The notes under the pieces are model-generated. The model searched no databases. It was not told the origin of the DNA and was given only the letters and a program-made list of their open reading frames with translations. Positions 9,412-17,980 of a stretch of DNA of 41,156 bases are shown one piece after another (the stretch's first letter is position 1; each line of letters begins with the position of its first letter). The stretch comes from Ruminococcus sp. UBA4385 (GTDB lineage Bacteria > Bacillota_A > Clostridia > Oscillospirales > Ruminococcaceae). The stretch spans positions 1 to 41,156 of the forward strand of contig DGRP01000021.1 of the NCBI GenBank assembly GCA_002391065.1. Reading direction: 5' to 3'. Made by a program: the position numbers and the translations under genes.

Positions 9412-10688
9412 TAAACAAAGAGATAGTAAGAGACGAACAGCTCGGGGAGCAGTATTCCGTTATTCATCACAAGTCGGGACTTGATATAATGGTCTGGAAG
9501 ATGGAGGGCTACCGCACTACCTCGGCTATGTTTGCAACCAAGTACGGCTCTTTCAATAATATTTTCAAAACCGCAGGTCAGAAGGAATATACAACAGTTC
9601 CGATGGGTATAGCCCATTTCTTAGAGCATAAGCTTTTCGAGAACGATGACTGTACAGCCTTTGCACTCTTCGCCCGGACGGGCGCATCTGCAAATGCGTA
9701 TACTACCTTTGACCATACAGCCTACTATTTTAACTGCTCGCAGAACTGGGAGCAGTCATTGGAGATACTTCTTGATTTTGTTCAGAAGCCATACTTCACT
9801 CAGGAGACGATAGACAAGGAGCTCGGTATAATCGGGCAGGAGATAAGAATGGGTCTTGACTCTCCCGACAGACAGTGCTTTTATAATCTTCTTAAAGCCC
9901 TGTACAGTGAGCACCCTATAAAAATAGACATTGTCGGCACTGAGGAATCTATAGCGAAGATAACTCCTGAGCTTCTCTATGAATGCTATAACAATTTCTA
10001 TGACCTTCACAATATGTTCCTTGCTGTTGCAGGAAATGTTGATGAGGATAAGGTCATTGAGATAGCCGACAGGCTTCTTCGTGACTGTGAGGACAAGCAG
10101 GTTGATACCTATATCCCCGAAGAGCCGAGAGAGGTCTGCCAAGACAGGATAGAGGCAAAGGCTGAGGTAGGCCTGCCGATATTCAATATAGGCTTCAAGG
10201 CGCTTCCGCTTGACGGAGAGGAGCGAATGAAGGCAGGGATCGCTTGCGCAGTAATGCTTGAGCTTCTTTCAGGCAATATGTCTCCGCTGTATAAGGAGCT
10301 TCTTGACCTAAGACTTATAAATTCAACGTTCTGCTACGATCTTATGCTCAAAGACGGTGTATTCTTCCTCTCCTTTGTAGGAGAGTCGCAAGACCCCGAC
10401 AAGGTGCGTGAGTATATCCTGCGTGAGATAGAACGTGTGAAAAAAGAGGGCTTTGAGCAAAGGCGCTTTGATATTGTCAGGAAGTCGATCTACGGACAGC
10501 TTATCAGGGAGTTTACAAATCCCGAGCGTGTCTGCGGCGGCTATCTTGCATCAAGTGCGCTTGACGGTGCAGATGCTTTCAGCCAGATAAGAGCATTCAG
10601 AGCACTTACGGCAGAGGATTGCCGACAGGCAGCAATTGATTACCTCGACCCGAAGTACAGTGCAATATCTATAGTCAGAAAGGAATGA
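9408..10688 (+). CDS. yfmH: M16-family zinc peptidase (YfmH-like)
   Basis: This is the catalytic member of the pair, 426 residues. The inverted zinc motif HFLEH is at residues 70-74 (His70, Glu73, His74), with a distal Glu expected in the EQEIRMG-like region at about 145-150. It starts with GTG overlapping the previous stop. It probably acts in the cytosol as a heterodimer with the preceding protein, since neither has a signal peptide. The stop lies 4 bp before the lgt ATG. Confidence 0.87.
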   Translation: MINKEIVRDEQLGEQYSVIHHKSGLDIMVWKMEGYRTTSAMFATKYGSFNNIFKTAGQKEYTTVPMGIAHFLEHKLFENDDCTAFALFARTGASANAYTTFDHTAYYFNCSQNWEQSLEILLDFVQKPYFTQETIDKELGIIGQEIRMGLDSPDRQCFYNLLKALYSEHPIKIDIVGTEESIAKITPELLYECYNNFYDLHNMFLAVAGNVDEDKVIEIADRLLRDCEDKQVDTYIPEEPREVCQDRIEAKAEVGLPIFNIGFKALPLDGEERMKAGIACAVMLELLSGNMSPLYKELLDLRLINSTFCYDLMLKDGVFFLSFVGESQDPDKVREYILREIERVKKEGFEQRRFDIVRKSIYGQLIREFTNPERVCGGYLASSALDGADAFSQIRAFRALTAEDCRQAAIDYLDPKYSAISIVRKE

Positions 10689-10692
10689 TAAA

Positions 10693-12150
10693 ATGAGTAC
10701 GCTTATGCAGGTGCTCGCCGATCAGACCGCCAATGAGGCTCTGCTCGAAAAAATGAGGGCAAACCCCAGCAAGGTTTATTTCCCTAATTTCGGCAGCGGC
10801 GACAATATCCTGAAAAACGGAATCAACATCAACAGGGTCTTTTTCAAGATTCCCGGAACAAACATCGAGATTTACTGGTACGGCTTTCTTATCGCAGTAG
10901 GAATTCTGCTTGCCATGATCTACGGCTACAAAAAAATGAAGCCCGCAGGCATCGACCCCGACAGAGCGACAGATGCGGTTATCGGCGGTCTTGTCGGAGC
11001 TATTTTCGGTGCAAGGCTATACTATATTGTTTTTAATGCGGATATGAAATTCAAAGATTTCTTCAATATCCGTGACGGCGGACTTGCCATTTACGGCGGT
11101 ATCATCGGAGCAATTTTAGTGGGCGGAATAATCGTCAAGATACGAAAGCTGAAGCTTACCGCTATGCTTGATATAGTAGCGCCCTGTTTCCTGATAGGGC
11201 AGTGCATAGGGCGCTGGGGCAACTTCTTCAATCAGGAGGCCTTCGGCTCAAACACAAAGCTTCCCTGGGGTATGCAGAGCCTTTCCACCATGACCTACAT
11301 TTCCGATCATTTTGACGATCTCGGCGGACAGGTATCGTCATATCAGCCTGTACACCCATGCTTCCTGTATGAGTCGCTCTGGTGTCTGATAGGCTTTATC
11401 CTTCTGCACATCTATTTCAAACACAGAAAGTTCGACGGAGAGGTCTTCCTGATGTATGCAGGCTGGTACGGCCTCGGACGTTTCTTCATCGAGGGGCTCA
11501 GAACAGACTCCCTCTATCTTGGTAATATCAGAGTATCACAGCTTCTTGCAGGAGCCTGCGTGCTTATTTCAGTAATACTTATCTTTGTGTTCAGAGGAAT
11601 AGTCAAGAGAAATTCCGACTATAAGTTCTTCTATCAGACCGAGCTTTCTAAGGCACAGCTTGAGCAGTACAGTACCTATGAAGAAAACAAGGCTGAGAAA
11701 AAGGCTCTGAAAGCTAAGATCAAGAAGGCAAAGGCTGACGACGAGAGCTTTATAGAGCTTGAAAGAGAGTACAATGAGAAGTTCGGCAAGGAAGCTGAAA
11801 AGAAGAGGATAGAAGAAGCTCTCAAAAAGGACAAGGAAAAGGCTGAAACAGGTGCTGACGAGGAGTATAACTCTATCCTTGAGGACGATGTTTTTGAGCC
11901 TAAGGCATCTGATGAGCAGAAAGACAAGACAGAAGAAGCTGAGAAGCCTGCACCCGAGCAGGACAGCACTTCCGATAATGTGAGCGACGATTCAGATTCG
12001 GGCGGACATACTCCCGAGGTTGAGACAGCTCCTGCGCCAAAATCAGCAGAGCAGAAGTCTCAGAAGAGCAATACCAAGAAGTCTGCCACCAAGCAGAACG
12101 GCCGCAACAAGCAGAAAATGAGAAAAAAGAATAACAGCATGAAACGCTGA
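10693..12150 (+). CDS. lgt: Prolipoprotein diacylglyceryl transferase with long charged C-terminal extension
   Basis: Lgt transfers diacylglycerol from phosphatidylglycerol to the lipobox cysteine of prelipoproteins in the membrane, the first lipoprotein-maturation step. The core (about residues 50-305) has multiple membrane helices and the signature GRWGNFFNQEAFG (residues 173-185), plus YGLGRFFIEGLR near residue 260. The typical length is 260-300 residues, but this protein has 485. The extra ~180 residues are hydrophilic, first Lys/Glu/Ala-rich and helical, then Asp/Glu-rich, then Lys-rich at the end. There is also an unusual N-terminal extension of about 45 residues. The gene follows yfmH by 4 bp and ends at a terminator. 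Both lipoproteins downstream would be substrates. Confidence 0.93.
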   Translation: MSTLMQVLADQTANEALLEKMRANPSKVYFPNFGSGDNILKNGININRVFFKIPGTNIEIYWYGFLIAVGILLAMIYGYKKMKPAGIDPDRATDAVIGGLVGAIFGARLYYIVFNADMKFKDFFNIRDGGLAIYGGIIGAILVGGIIVKIRKLKLTAMLDIVAPCFLIGQCIGRWGNFFNQEAFGSNTKLPWGMQSLSTMTYISDHFDDLGGQVSSYQPVHPCFLYESLWCLIGFILLHIYFKHRKFDGEVFLMYAGWYGLGRFFIEGLRTDSLYLGNIRVSQLLAGACVLISVILIFVFRGIVKRNSDYKFFYQTELSKAQLEQYSTYEENKAEKKALKAKIKKAKADDESFIELEREYNEKFGKEAEKKRIEEALKKDKEKAETGADEEYNSILEDDVFEPKASDEQKDKTEEAEKPAPEQDSTSDNVSDDSDSGGHTPEVETAPAPKSAEQKSQKSNTKKSATKQNGRNKQKMRKKNNSMKR

Positions 12151-12154
12151 ACAC

Positions 12155-12193
12155 ACTTCGCATACAGGGGCAGCTCTGTATGCGAAGTTTTTT
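12155..12193 (+). terminator. Rho-independent terminator after lgt
   Basis: A perfect 13-bp stem (ACTTCGCATACAG at 12155-12167 with its complement at 12176-12188), an 8-nt loop and a T run form a textbook intrinsic terminator, starting 5 bp after the lgt stop. Confidence 0.92.
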
Positions 12194-12581
12194 CAGGCAT
12201 AACACCTTTTTAATACCTTGTCAGGGAGTATGAAACGGAACACGGCATTGCCGAGCCGACCTCTGCTTGACTGTCCGGCGAAGGTCAAAGCCCATCACAG
12301 CCGTCTGAGCCTGCGAAGCGGAAAACTTAACCGTTGAAAAGAAAAAGCCCTCAGAAACGCTTACAGAGCGTTTCCGAGAGCTTGCGGTTATTCGTTTCAA
12401 TAGGGTTTGTGCCTGTTGCGGTATGCTCCACAATTCCTATTCGGACTTGTGTGGAACGGAAAACAGGTGCGCCATTAGGCTATGCCATGTGGAATGTCGT
12501 ATATACAACAAGGAAGCAACATACTAATGTCATATTTATAGGACTTTTGAATATAACCATTGATATTGTACATAAATTCAT
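12194..12581. other. Gene-free block, possible decayed or repeated element
   Basis: These 388 bp lie between the lgt terminator and the end of the minus-strand lipoprotein gene. Both strands have short ORFs (12221-12433 minus, 12334-12654 plus) without ribosome sites or recognisable domains. A 7-bp inverted repeat GAAACGC/GCGTTTC lies at 12354-12374. Composition changes from GC-rich (12230-12480) to AT-rich (12490-12581). The GC-rich half has the feel of an intergenic multi-copy sequence seen in gut Clostridia, but this is only a recollection of pattern. I assign no function. Confidence 0.35.
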
Positions 12582-13319
12582 TTATGATACTATGCCTTTC
12601 ATAAGCTCTTCCAGTTCTTCGTCAGACTTTTCCATTAGCTCATCATTGTTATAGAACTTAGTGATGAGCGCACCCACGGGTTTGTCGTTATATGTGAATA
12701 CAAGATCGTAAAGCCCTGCCTCACATTCCTCAGGGTTAAGATAAAAGCTGCCCCAATTCGAGTTTTCATCATCGGGGTTTTTATTAAGGTCAAGCATCTG
12801 AGCAAAGCCGTCGGCCTCCTCGGAAAGCGTGTTATCAAGATAAAAGGCAAGATCGTCCTTATGCCTGAACACCCAGCATTTCAGTCCGCTTTCGGCATCG
12901 GTATCCGGGTAGATCTCTACCCATTCATTAAGCATAAAAATGCAGCGTACACGTTCGGTCGGGTCTATTGCGTTGAAATCCGCTGTGCCTGCTTGGTTTC
13001 CTGCCAAACGGACGTTACGAAGCACCTGTTCCTCGCCGTCCTCAAGCGGGAATACGAATAACTTACCCGGCTCAAGTGGACCGAGCACCTCTCCGACATC
13101 AGATGACTCATCAGATACCTTTGAATCCTGCGGAGAATCGGTCGCAGCTGTTGTAGTAGTTGTTGTCGTCTGATCCTCCCCGGAAGACTCTTGCTGATTG
13201 GCTGCAGTAGTAGTTGTTGTTGCAGAATCGGACTTGTCTGAGGACTCGTCTTGCTTTCCGCAGGCAACAAGAGCTGCTGTCAGTGATAAAGCCAGTAAAA
13301 CTGCCAGTACTTTTTTCAT
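12582..13319 (-). CDS. Lipoprotein of unknown function with Thr-rich linker
   Basis: This 245-residue protein starts with a lipoprotein signal peptide: MKK, a hydrophobic stretch and the lipobox LVAC, so Cys20 should be lipidated. It is followed by a low-complexity linker of Ser/Asp and two Thr runs (about residues 34-62), then a globular domain (about 85-235) with no domain I recognise. The C-terminus is acidic. It is probably anchored on the outer face of the membrane, with the linker spanning part of the wall. GAGGAGG lies 8 nt before the ATG, and a perfect consensus promoter lies 190 bp upstream. It diverges from another lipoprotein gene at 13853. Confidence 0.85.
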   Translation of the reverse strand: MKKVLAVLLALSLTAALVACGKQDESSDKSDSATTTTTAANQQESSGEDQTTTTTTTAATDSPQDSKVSDESSDVGEVLGPLEPGKLFVFPLEDGEEQVLRNVRLAGNQAGTADFNAIDPTERVRCIFMLNEWVEIYPDTDAESGLKCWVFRHKDDLAFYLDNTLSEEADGFAQMLDLNKNPDDENSNWGSFYLNPEECEAGLYDLVFTYNDKPVGALITKFYNNDELMEKSDEELEELMKGIVS

Positions 13320-13508
13320 AATAATCCCTCCTCGTAGAACATTAATTTTGAATGTGAAACTACTTTTTCACATTATTCACTTGAGCTAACAACCATAAAT
13401 GTTAAAAGTGCGCAATTATGTGTGCCTGATGTGAACACAGTAAACATACTCTGCCCACCCGTATCGTAGAAATATATGCGTGCAAAGCTTTGCTGATAAT
13501 TTTTTGTA

Positions 13509-13537
13509 TTATACCACGCTTAGTAGACAATGTCAAG
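13509..13537 (-). promoter_or_regulatory. Perfect-consensus sigma-A promoter for the 12582-13319 lipoprotein
   Basis: On the minus strand TTGACA (13532-13537), exactly 17 bp, and TATAAT (13509-13514). Transcription would start near 13502, giving a 5' leader of about 180 nt before the ATG at 13319. The leader holds a GCAAAGCTTTGC palindrome close to the start of the transcript, but no riboswitch class I recognise. Confidence 0.85.
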
Positions 13538-13609
13538 TGCAAAATTAAATATTCTATCCTAATGATATTGGAATAGCTGTTATCTGTTATCCATTCCAGC
13601 TTGCCGATA

Positions 13610-13729
13610 ATGCGTGGCAAGCCTATCCTTTCAAAGATCGCAGCGGCAGACAGCCCGACAAGAAAAATGACCTGCCCTCACTGCGGAAAGAAGGGCTGGC
13701 ACAAAAAGGTGCTCACAAAGGAGAAATAA
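13610..13729 (+). CDS. Possible 39-residue zinc-knuckle ORF
   Basis: An ATG at 13610 opens a 39-codon frame whose C-terminal half has CPHCGKKGWHKK, a CxxC plus downstream His, as in zinc ribbons. A second ATG at 13667 would give only 20 residues. No clear ribosome site is seen before either start. An intrinsic-terminator-like hairpin begins 7 bp after the stop, as expected behind a real gene. It could be a small functional zinc-binding protein, or the surviving 3' end of a deleted gene. I favour a remnant. Confidence 0.3.
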   Translation: MRGKPILSKIAAADSPTRKMTCPHCGKKGWHKKVLTKEK

Positions 13730-13736
13730 GATAATT

Positions 13737-13768
13737 ATCGCCGTGTGCATTACATACGGCGATGTTTT
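13737..13768 (+). terminator. Intrinsic terminator behind the small zinc-knuckle ORF
   Basis: ATCGCCGTGTG at 13737-13747 pairs (one G-T wobble) with CATACGGCGAT at 13753-13763 around a 5-nt loop, then GTTTTG. The T run is short. It separates the small ORF from the promoter at 13777. Confidence 0.6.
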
Positions 13769-13776
13769 GTGCTGTA

Positions 13777-13805
13777 TTGACAATTATGCGGTTTTGTAGT
13801 AATAT
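13777..13805 (+). promoter_or_regulatory. Sigma-A promoter for the 13853 lipoprotein gene
   Basis: TTGACA at 13777-13782, a 17-bp spacer and TAATAT at 13800-13805 place the start near 13812, about 40 nt before the ATG. This is a strong near-consensus promoter and probably also drives folD. Confidence 0.82.
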
Positions 13806-13852
13806 TAAAAGCAGGGAAGTGATTTGTCCCTACGAATCGAAAGGAGAGCAGA

Positions 13853-15349
13853 ATGAAAAGAAAAATACTGTTTCTGCTGGCAGTATCAATGCTTCTTAGT
13901 GCCTGCGGAAAGGTAACAGACGATGACAAGAGCTCCAAAAAGAGTGCAGGCGGCTTTCTTGCAGAACTTTATGATAGCTCTGAGGAATCGTCAGAGCCTG
14001 TAAAAAGCGGTGAGAAGGTGTCGGCATCATACGAGGTCGGCCATAACGGTGATGATACGGTCACAAGGGTAGAGCTTATCCCCGATGATAGCATAGATAT
14101 TTCCGATAAAGTATCGTTTGAGGATATGTATGAGCGTCACGTTCTGCATACAGGTGTGGTCGGCAGGGTAGGAGCGCCCGTTGAGCTGGACTTCGATAAG
14201 AATGAAGTCAGGGGAGGAACACTGGTGTTCACCTACGACCCCGAAAAGCTGAACGGTGTCAGACCCGATGCGCTGATGTTCCTCTGGTACGATGAAGCAA
14301 ATGATAACTATGTCGAGAAAGAGGTCGAAAGCCTTGATACCGATACACATACAGCCTCGCTCCATATTACGGAGCCGGGTACATATCTGCTTGTGAATAT
14401 GTATACCTGGCTGAATGCATGGGGCGCAGACCTTGACGATGACGGCATGGAAAAGGATTATGACCCCTCAAAGCTTCCGCCGGATACAAAGCTATGGGAG
14501 CAGAATGGCTATATGGGCGCTCTTATGGAGATAGCCGATAAGGATTATCTTGAAAAGAACAGGCAAAACGGCACCTATAATTTCGAGGTATCAAATGCTG
14601 AGGAGCTTGCGGCTGCGATCTGTCTTATAAACTGCGGCAGGCCCGAGGCAGGCATCTCATTAACTGCGGATATAGACCTTGCAGGGCTTGACTGGGCTCC
14701 TATAGGCTGGGACTCAATGGCGAGTGACAACCGCTATTCGGGAGTGATAGAGGGCAACGGCCATACTATCAGCAATATGACCATTCAAAGTGACGGTGAC
14801 GCAGGCTTTATTGCTACTGCAAGCGGAGCAAAGATAAATGACCTGCACTTTGTGAATGCTCAGGTGAACGGTAACAGGTGCGGTGTGATAATCGGTTATA
14901 TAGGCGGCCTTCGCTGTACGCTGAAAAACTGCTCGGCAAGCGGTTCTGTGAACGGTACTATCGCCGGTGCGATAATTGGCGACGGCTCTAATTTTGATAT
15001 TCCCGATTGCAGGGCTGATGTGATCATTAACGGCGAAAGGTCCGAGGACCTGTACGGCCGTCAGGCGCAGGTTGAGCAAAACCTTGCTTCACACCCTGCG
15101 GTCGAGAAGATATGGCTCGATGAAAACAATAAGCTCCACAGAGAAGCAGGCCTTGAAAAAAAGTATAATAATCTGGGCTGGGTAATAAAATGTGACGGTG
15201 TTATGCAGCTTGACAGAAATGCTGAAAATGAAACCGAGCTTGATGTATATGATTTCATTTACGAAAACGGTCACTATGAGGTCTATCTTGAAGCCTTTGA
15301 CGGCGGATATATACCTATCAGTAATATAATTGAGTTTGATATACCATAA
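13853..15349 (+). CDS. Surface lipoprotein with GLUG-like beta-helix segment
   Basis: This 498-residue lipoprotein has the lipobox LSAC with Cys19 and a short acidic/Ser linker. Residues of about 55-185 look like a beta-sandwich with no family that I can name. A repeat-like segment at about 245-390 (pattern [13 protein letters not shown], then turns containing GNG, GAG and a GLUG-like series) resembles the GLUG repeats of surface adhesins, which fold as a beta-helix. The C-terminal ~100 residues are unassigned. AAAGGAGAG precedes the ATG. It should be displayed on the cell surface; an adhesive or substrate-binding role is inference. folD follows after 25 bp. Confidence 0.82.
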   Translation: MKRKILFLLAVSMLLSACGKVTDDDKSSKKSAGGFLAELYDSSEESSEPVKSGEKVSASYEVGHNGDDTVTRVELIPDDSIDISDKVSFEDMYERHVLHTGVVGRVGAPVELDFDKNEVRGGTLVFTYDPEKLNGVRPDALMFLWYDEANDNYVEKEVESLDTDTHTASLHITEPGTYLLVNMYTWLNAWGADLDDDGMEKDYDPSKLPPDTKLWEQNGYMGALMEIADKDYLEKNRQNGTYNFEVSNAEELAAAICLINCGRPEAGISLTADIDLAGLDWAPIGWDSMASDNRYSGVIEGNGHTISNMTIQSDGDAGFIATASGAKINDLHFVNAQVNGNRCGVIIGYIGGLRCTLKNCSASGSVNGTIAGAIIGDGSNFDIPDCRADVIINGERSEDLYGRQAQVEQNLASHPAVEKIWLDENNKLHREAGLEKKYNNLGWVIKCDGVMQLDRNAENETELDVYDFIYENGHYEVYLEAFDGGYIPISNIIEFDIP

Positions 15350-15374
15350 TAAAACAACAGGAGGAATTCAGAAC

Positions 15375-16229
15375 ATGGGAAACATAATTGACGGAAAGGC
15401 AGTTTCGGCTCAGGTGAAGGAGAATATCAGAGTTGAGGTAGAAAAGCTGAAAGAGCAGGGCATAAAGATCGGCCTTGCGGTTGTTATTGTGGGCGACGAC
15501 CCCGCTTCACAGGTGTATGTACGCAACAAGGAGAAGGCCTGCGAGACTGTTGGATTTGAGTCCTTCAAGTACGCACTGCCTGCCGAGACTACCGAGGAGG
15601 AGCTCTTAGCCCTTGTAGATAAGCTCAACAATGACGATAATGTAGACGGTATCCTTGTGCAGCTTCCTCTGCCGAAGCACCTTGACGATAAGATCATTAT
15701 CAACAATATCCGCCCCGATAAGGACGTAGACGCTTTCCACCCTGTAAATGTGGGCAAGATCATGATAGGCGATTACAGCTTCCTGCCGTGTACACCTGCA
15801 GGTGTTATGGAGCTTATCCGTTCAACAGGCACAGATATTGCAGGCAAGGAGTGTGTAGTAGTCGGCAGAAGCAATATCGTAGGCAAGCCGCAGGCAATGC
15901 TGCTGCTCCATGCTAACGGCACTGTCACGGTCTGCCATTCTAAGACAAAGGACCTTAAAGAGGTCACATCAAGGGCTGATATTCTGGTTGCAGCAGTCGG
16001 CAGAGCAAAAATGCTCACGGCTGACTATATAAAGGAGGGCGCTGTAGTTATCGACGTTGGTATGAACAGAGACGAAAACGGCAAGCTCTGCGGTGACGTT
16101 GACTTTGAGGACTGCAAGGACAAGGCAGGCTATATCACCCCTGTACCGGGCGGAGTTGGCCCTATGACGATCGCAATGCTTATGCAGAACACTCTCACAG
16201 CAGGCAAGGAGCATAAGTGCAAGGCTTGA
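15375..16229 (+). CDS. folD: Bifunctional methylenetetrahydrofolate dehydrogenase/cyclohydrolase
   Basis: FolD interconverts 5,10-methylene-THF and 10-formyl-THF in the cytosol. An upstream in-frame start at 15330 overlaps the previous gene; I prefer ATG 15375, 11 nt after AGGAGG, giving 284 residues beginning [11 protein letters not shown], the family norm. Catalytic Tyr48 and Lys52 lie in [11 protein letters not shown]. The LVQLPLP and DVDAFHP segments bind substrate, and [10 protein letters not shown] is the Rossmann dinucleotide signature. The C-terminus carries [11 protein letters not shown]. Although it shares a strand with a surface lipoprotein, no functional link is apparent. Confidence 0.97.
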   Translation: MGNIIDGKAVSAQVKENIRVEVEKLKEQGIKIGLAVVIVGDDPASQVYVRNKEKACETVGFESFKYALPAETTEEELLALVDKLNNDDNVDGILVQLPLPKHLDDKIIINNIRPDKDVDAFHPVNVGKIMIGDYSFLPCTPAGVMELIRSTGTDIAGKECVVVGRSNIVGKPQAMLLLHANGTVTVCHSKTKDLKEVTSRADILVAAVGRAKMLTADYIKEGAVVIDVGMNRDENGKLCGDVDFEDCKDKAGYITPVPGGVGPMTIAMLMQNTLTAGKEHKCKA

Positions 16230-16304
16230 CAAATCGTGAGCAATGGTGTAAAATGAGTACAACCACAAACGATAATATGTGTTAACTATGTGGACACGCA
16301 AGCG

Positions 16305-16337
16305 AAAAGACCGGGAGCGGCAACTCCCGGTCTTTTT
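16305..16337 (+). terminator. Rho-independent terminator after folD
   Basis: A 12-bp perfect stem (16306-16317 with 16324-16335; core GACCGGGAG), a 6-nt loop CGGCAA and a T run. It is symmetrical enough to work in both directions. Confidence 0.92.
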
Positions 16338-16565
16338 CGGAATATTGTCAAATTCAGTTCAAAAATATACCTGTTTCAATGGCAAAAATTAGTTAAAAAA
16401 CCTTACATTTGACCTTAAACGTTTGATAATTAACATTTTGTTTCTTTGCGTTAATTAAGTTAAATTTAATGACATTTCAGTTCGTCAAAACGCTGAAAAA
16501 GGCTATATTCTATTTGTTACTTTCCATAAACTTATTTATAAAGCTAGAAAATTCCGCAAAATTCC
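16338..16565. other. AT-rich intergenic region upstream of the TasA-like gene
   Basis: About 230 bp, strongly AT-rich, with repeated TTAATTAA- and GTTAAA-like stretches around 16382-16470. No ORF with a ribosome site was found. It sits directly upstream of a strong promoter, so binding of a regulator or nucleoid protein is possible, but I see no clean operator. Confidence 0.35.
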
Positions 16566-16594
16566 TTGACAAAAGTGCCTTTTTGAGGTATACT
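16566..16594 (+). promoter_or_regulatory. Sigma-A promoter of the TasA-like surface protein gene
   Basis: TTGACA at 16566-16571, 17-bp spacer, TATACT at 16589-16594. Start near 16601, giving a 5' leader of about 97 nt. Confidence 0.85.
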
Positions 16595-16620
16595 TTATAC
16601 ATAGAATTAATAGTAAGGAC

Positions 16621-16661
16621 GGCCCCGATAAAAAGAGAGCCATCGGCAGTTCTCCGGGGAC
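16621..16661 (+). promoter_or_regulatory. GC-rich folded 5' leader element, class unknown
   Basis: Inside the otherwise AT-rich leader a nested hairpin can be drawn: CCCCG (16623-16627) with CGGGG (16655-16659), GAGA (16635-16638) with TCTC (16651-16654), and GCC (16639-16641) with GGC (16645-16647). It does not match a riboswitch class that I know. It could protect the mRNA or regulate translation. Confidence 0.4.
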
Positions 16662-16697
16662 GGAAATGAGACATTAGTTATGAAAGGAAAATGACTT

Positions 16698-17825
16698 ATG
16701 ACAAAGAAAAAAACTTCTGCTAAGAAAAAATTATTGCCGGCTATCGGAATGCTGGCTATATCGGGCGCTATGCTCGCAAGCTCCACATACGCTTGGTTTA
16801 CCATGAACAAGGAAGTTCAGGTAAGTGGTTTACAGATGAAGACAAAGGTTGGTAGTAACCTTTTGATTTCTTCTGACAATGTTGAAGCAAATTATAGCTC
16901 TGATAGAGTTGTTTTTTCTCGTAAAGCGTTGTTAGAGCCTGTGTCTACTGTATCTGGTAAAACCGGTTCTTTCTTCTATACGACCGATGCAAAGGCAACA
17001 GGTCAGAAAGCTCATACAGCATCTACCACTGGATTTGAGTATATTGCATATAACGAGAATACTAATTTAGCTGGAAGTGCCGCTTCTGATGCAACAGCTG
17101 GCAAGTATAAATATGATGCAACTTTTAATGACAAGTACACAATTGCTGCTGCGGATAGAGGGTCAACAGATGCATTTAAAACAGCATACGGCTATGTTGA
17201 CTATGTATTTTATCTGAAAGCAACAGGTGAAGAAGCAGATCAGCAGCTTAGAATGACACAATGTGATTTGAATTATACTTATCCTACGAGTGGAGATCCT
17301 GCAACGGCTACAGAACCTGGCGATGGTGATGATGCATGGCGTATTGCAGTATTTGCTACGGATATTACTGCAAATGGTGGTAAGGGAAATACCGGTGACG
17401 GAGAAGCTGTCGGCAAGATTGATCCTGCTAATGTGACTAACGAAAGTGCTAAGACTATTCTTAAGCTTTCTACAAGCGAAAACTGGGAGGAAAATAAGGC
17501 TGTTGCTACCACAACAACTACTGATGCAGTTTCTTATGGTACTGCTGCTGTCCTTGATAATGATATAGACGCAGGCGTTACAAAGTATTATAAGGTTCTG
17601 GTTCGTGTATGGCTTGAAGGTGAGGATAAATCTTGTAACTCTGCTACCTATGCTCAGCTTACTGATGCTTGGTCGTTAGATCTTGACTTCCAGCTTACTT
17701 CTAAAACTGAAAATGGAACTGGTAAGACAGCTGTAACTCAGATTACAAAGAATACATGGACTCCGGACAATGAGCAGACTCAGAATGCAGTAACTAGTCC
17801 TGTTGAGGTAGTTCCTAATGCTTAA
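16698..17825 (+). CDS. Secreted TasA/camelysin-like protein with SipW-type signal peptide
   Basis: This 375-residue protein has a Lys-rich start, a hydrophobic core and the sequence LASSTYAWFTMNKEV (residues 26-40), the hallmark of SipW-dependent signal peptides of TasA, TapA and camelysin; cleavage is expected after Ala32. The mature part is rich in Thr, Ala, Asp and beta-propensity residues. WLEGEDKSC at 305-313 is followed by LDLDFQLT, a motif also present in the membrane protein at 25671-26384. TasA-type proteins form extracellular fibres in biofilms. Codon use is more AT-rich and even than in neighbours, consistent with high expression or different ancestry. GAAAGGAAAATG-type ribosome site; own promoter and terminator. 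The two SipW-like peptidases of the facing operon are the likely processing enzymes. Confidence 0.8.
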   Translation: MTKKKTSAKKKLLPAIGMLAISGAMLASSTYAWFTMNKEVQVSGLQMKTKVGSNLLISSDNVEANYSSDRVVFSRKALLEPVSTVSGKTGSFFYTTDAKATGQKAHTASTTGFEYIAYNENTNLAGSAASDATAGKYKYDATFNDKYTIAAADRGSTDAFKTAYGYVDYVFYLKATGEEADQQLRMTQCDLNYTYPTSGDPATATEPGDGDDAWRIAVFATDITANGGKGNTGDGEAVGKIDPANVTNESAKTILKLSTSENWEENKAVATTTTTDAVSYGTAAVLDNDIDAGVTKYYKVLVRVWLEGEDKSCNSATYAQLTDAWSLDLDFQLTSKTENGTGKTAVTQITKNTWTPDNEQTQNAVTSPVEVVPNA

Positions 17826-17860
17826 TTACAAGTTAGTATAATTAATAATCTAACAAACCC

Positions 17861-17896
17861 ATCCCCGATCGGAGAAATCCGGTCGGGGATTTTTTG
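17861..17896 (+). terminator. Rho-independent terminator after the TasA-like gene
   Basis: A 12-bp stem (17861-17872 with 17879-17890, one G-T wobble; ATCCCCGA/TCGGGGAT core) around a 6-nt loop and a six-T run. Confidence 0.92.
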
Positions 17897-17922
17897 TGTC
17901 TTGTTTATTAATACTAAATCCA

Positions 17923-17951
17923 TTGACGAAATCCAAAAAAAGTAGTATAAT
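17923..17951 (+). promoter_or_regulatory. Sigma-A promoter of the sensor kinase gene
   Basis: TTGACG at 17923-17928, 17-bp spacer, TATAAT at 17946-17951. The start near 17958 leaves a leader of about 23 nt before ATG 17981. Confidence 0.82.
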
Positions 17952-17980
17952 AAAGAAGAAAACTTTTTTAGGTGAATATT

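Noticed and set aside
12334..12654. Plus-strand 106-residue ORF and minus-strand 70-residue ORF in the gap after lgt
   Set aside because: No ribosome sites and no recognisable domain; the plus one runs into the end of the lipoprotein gene in antisense.
13402..13620. Minus-strand 72-residue ORF upstream of the lipoprotein gene
   Set aside because: It spans the consensus promoter and has no ribosome site or known domain.
15330..15374. Upstream start for folD adding 15 residues
   Set aside because: It lies within the preceding gene, and the AGGAGG site and family N-terminus point to ATG 15375.
16615..16680. Guanidine-II (mini-ykkC) riboswitch, because GGACGG occurs twice
   Set aside because: ACGG is not presented in the loops of two paired hairpins as that class needs, and the downstream gene is not a guanidine gene.
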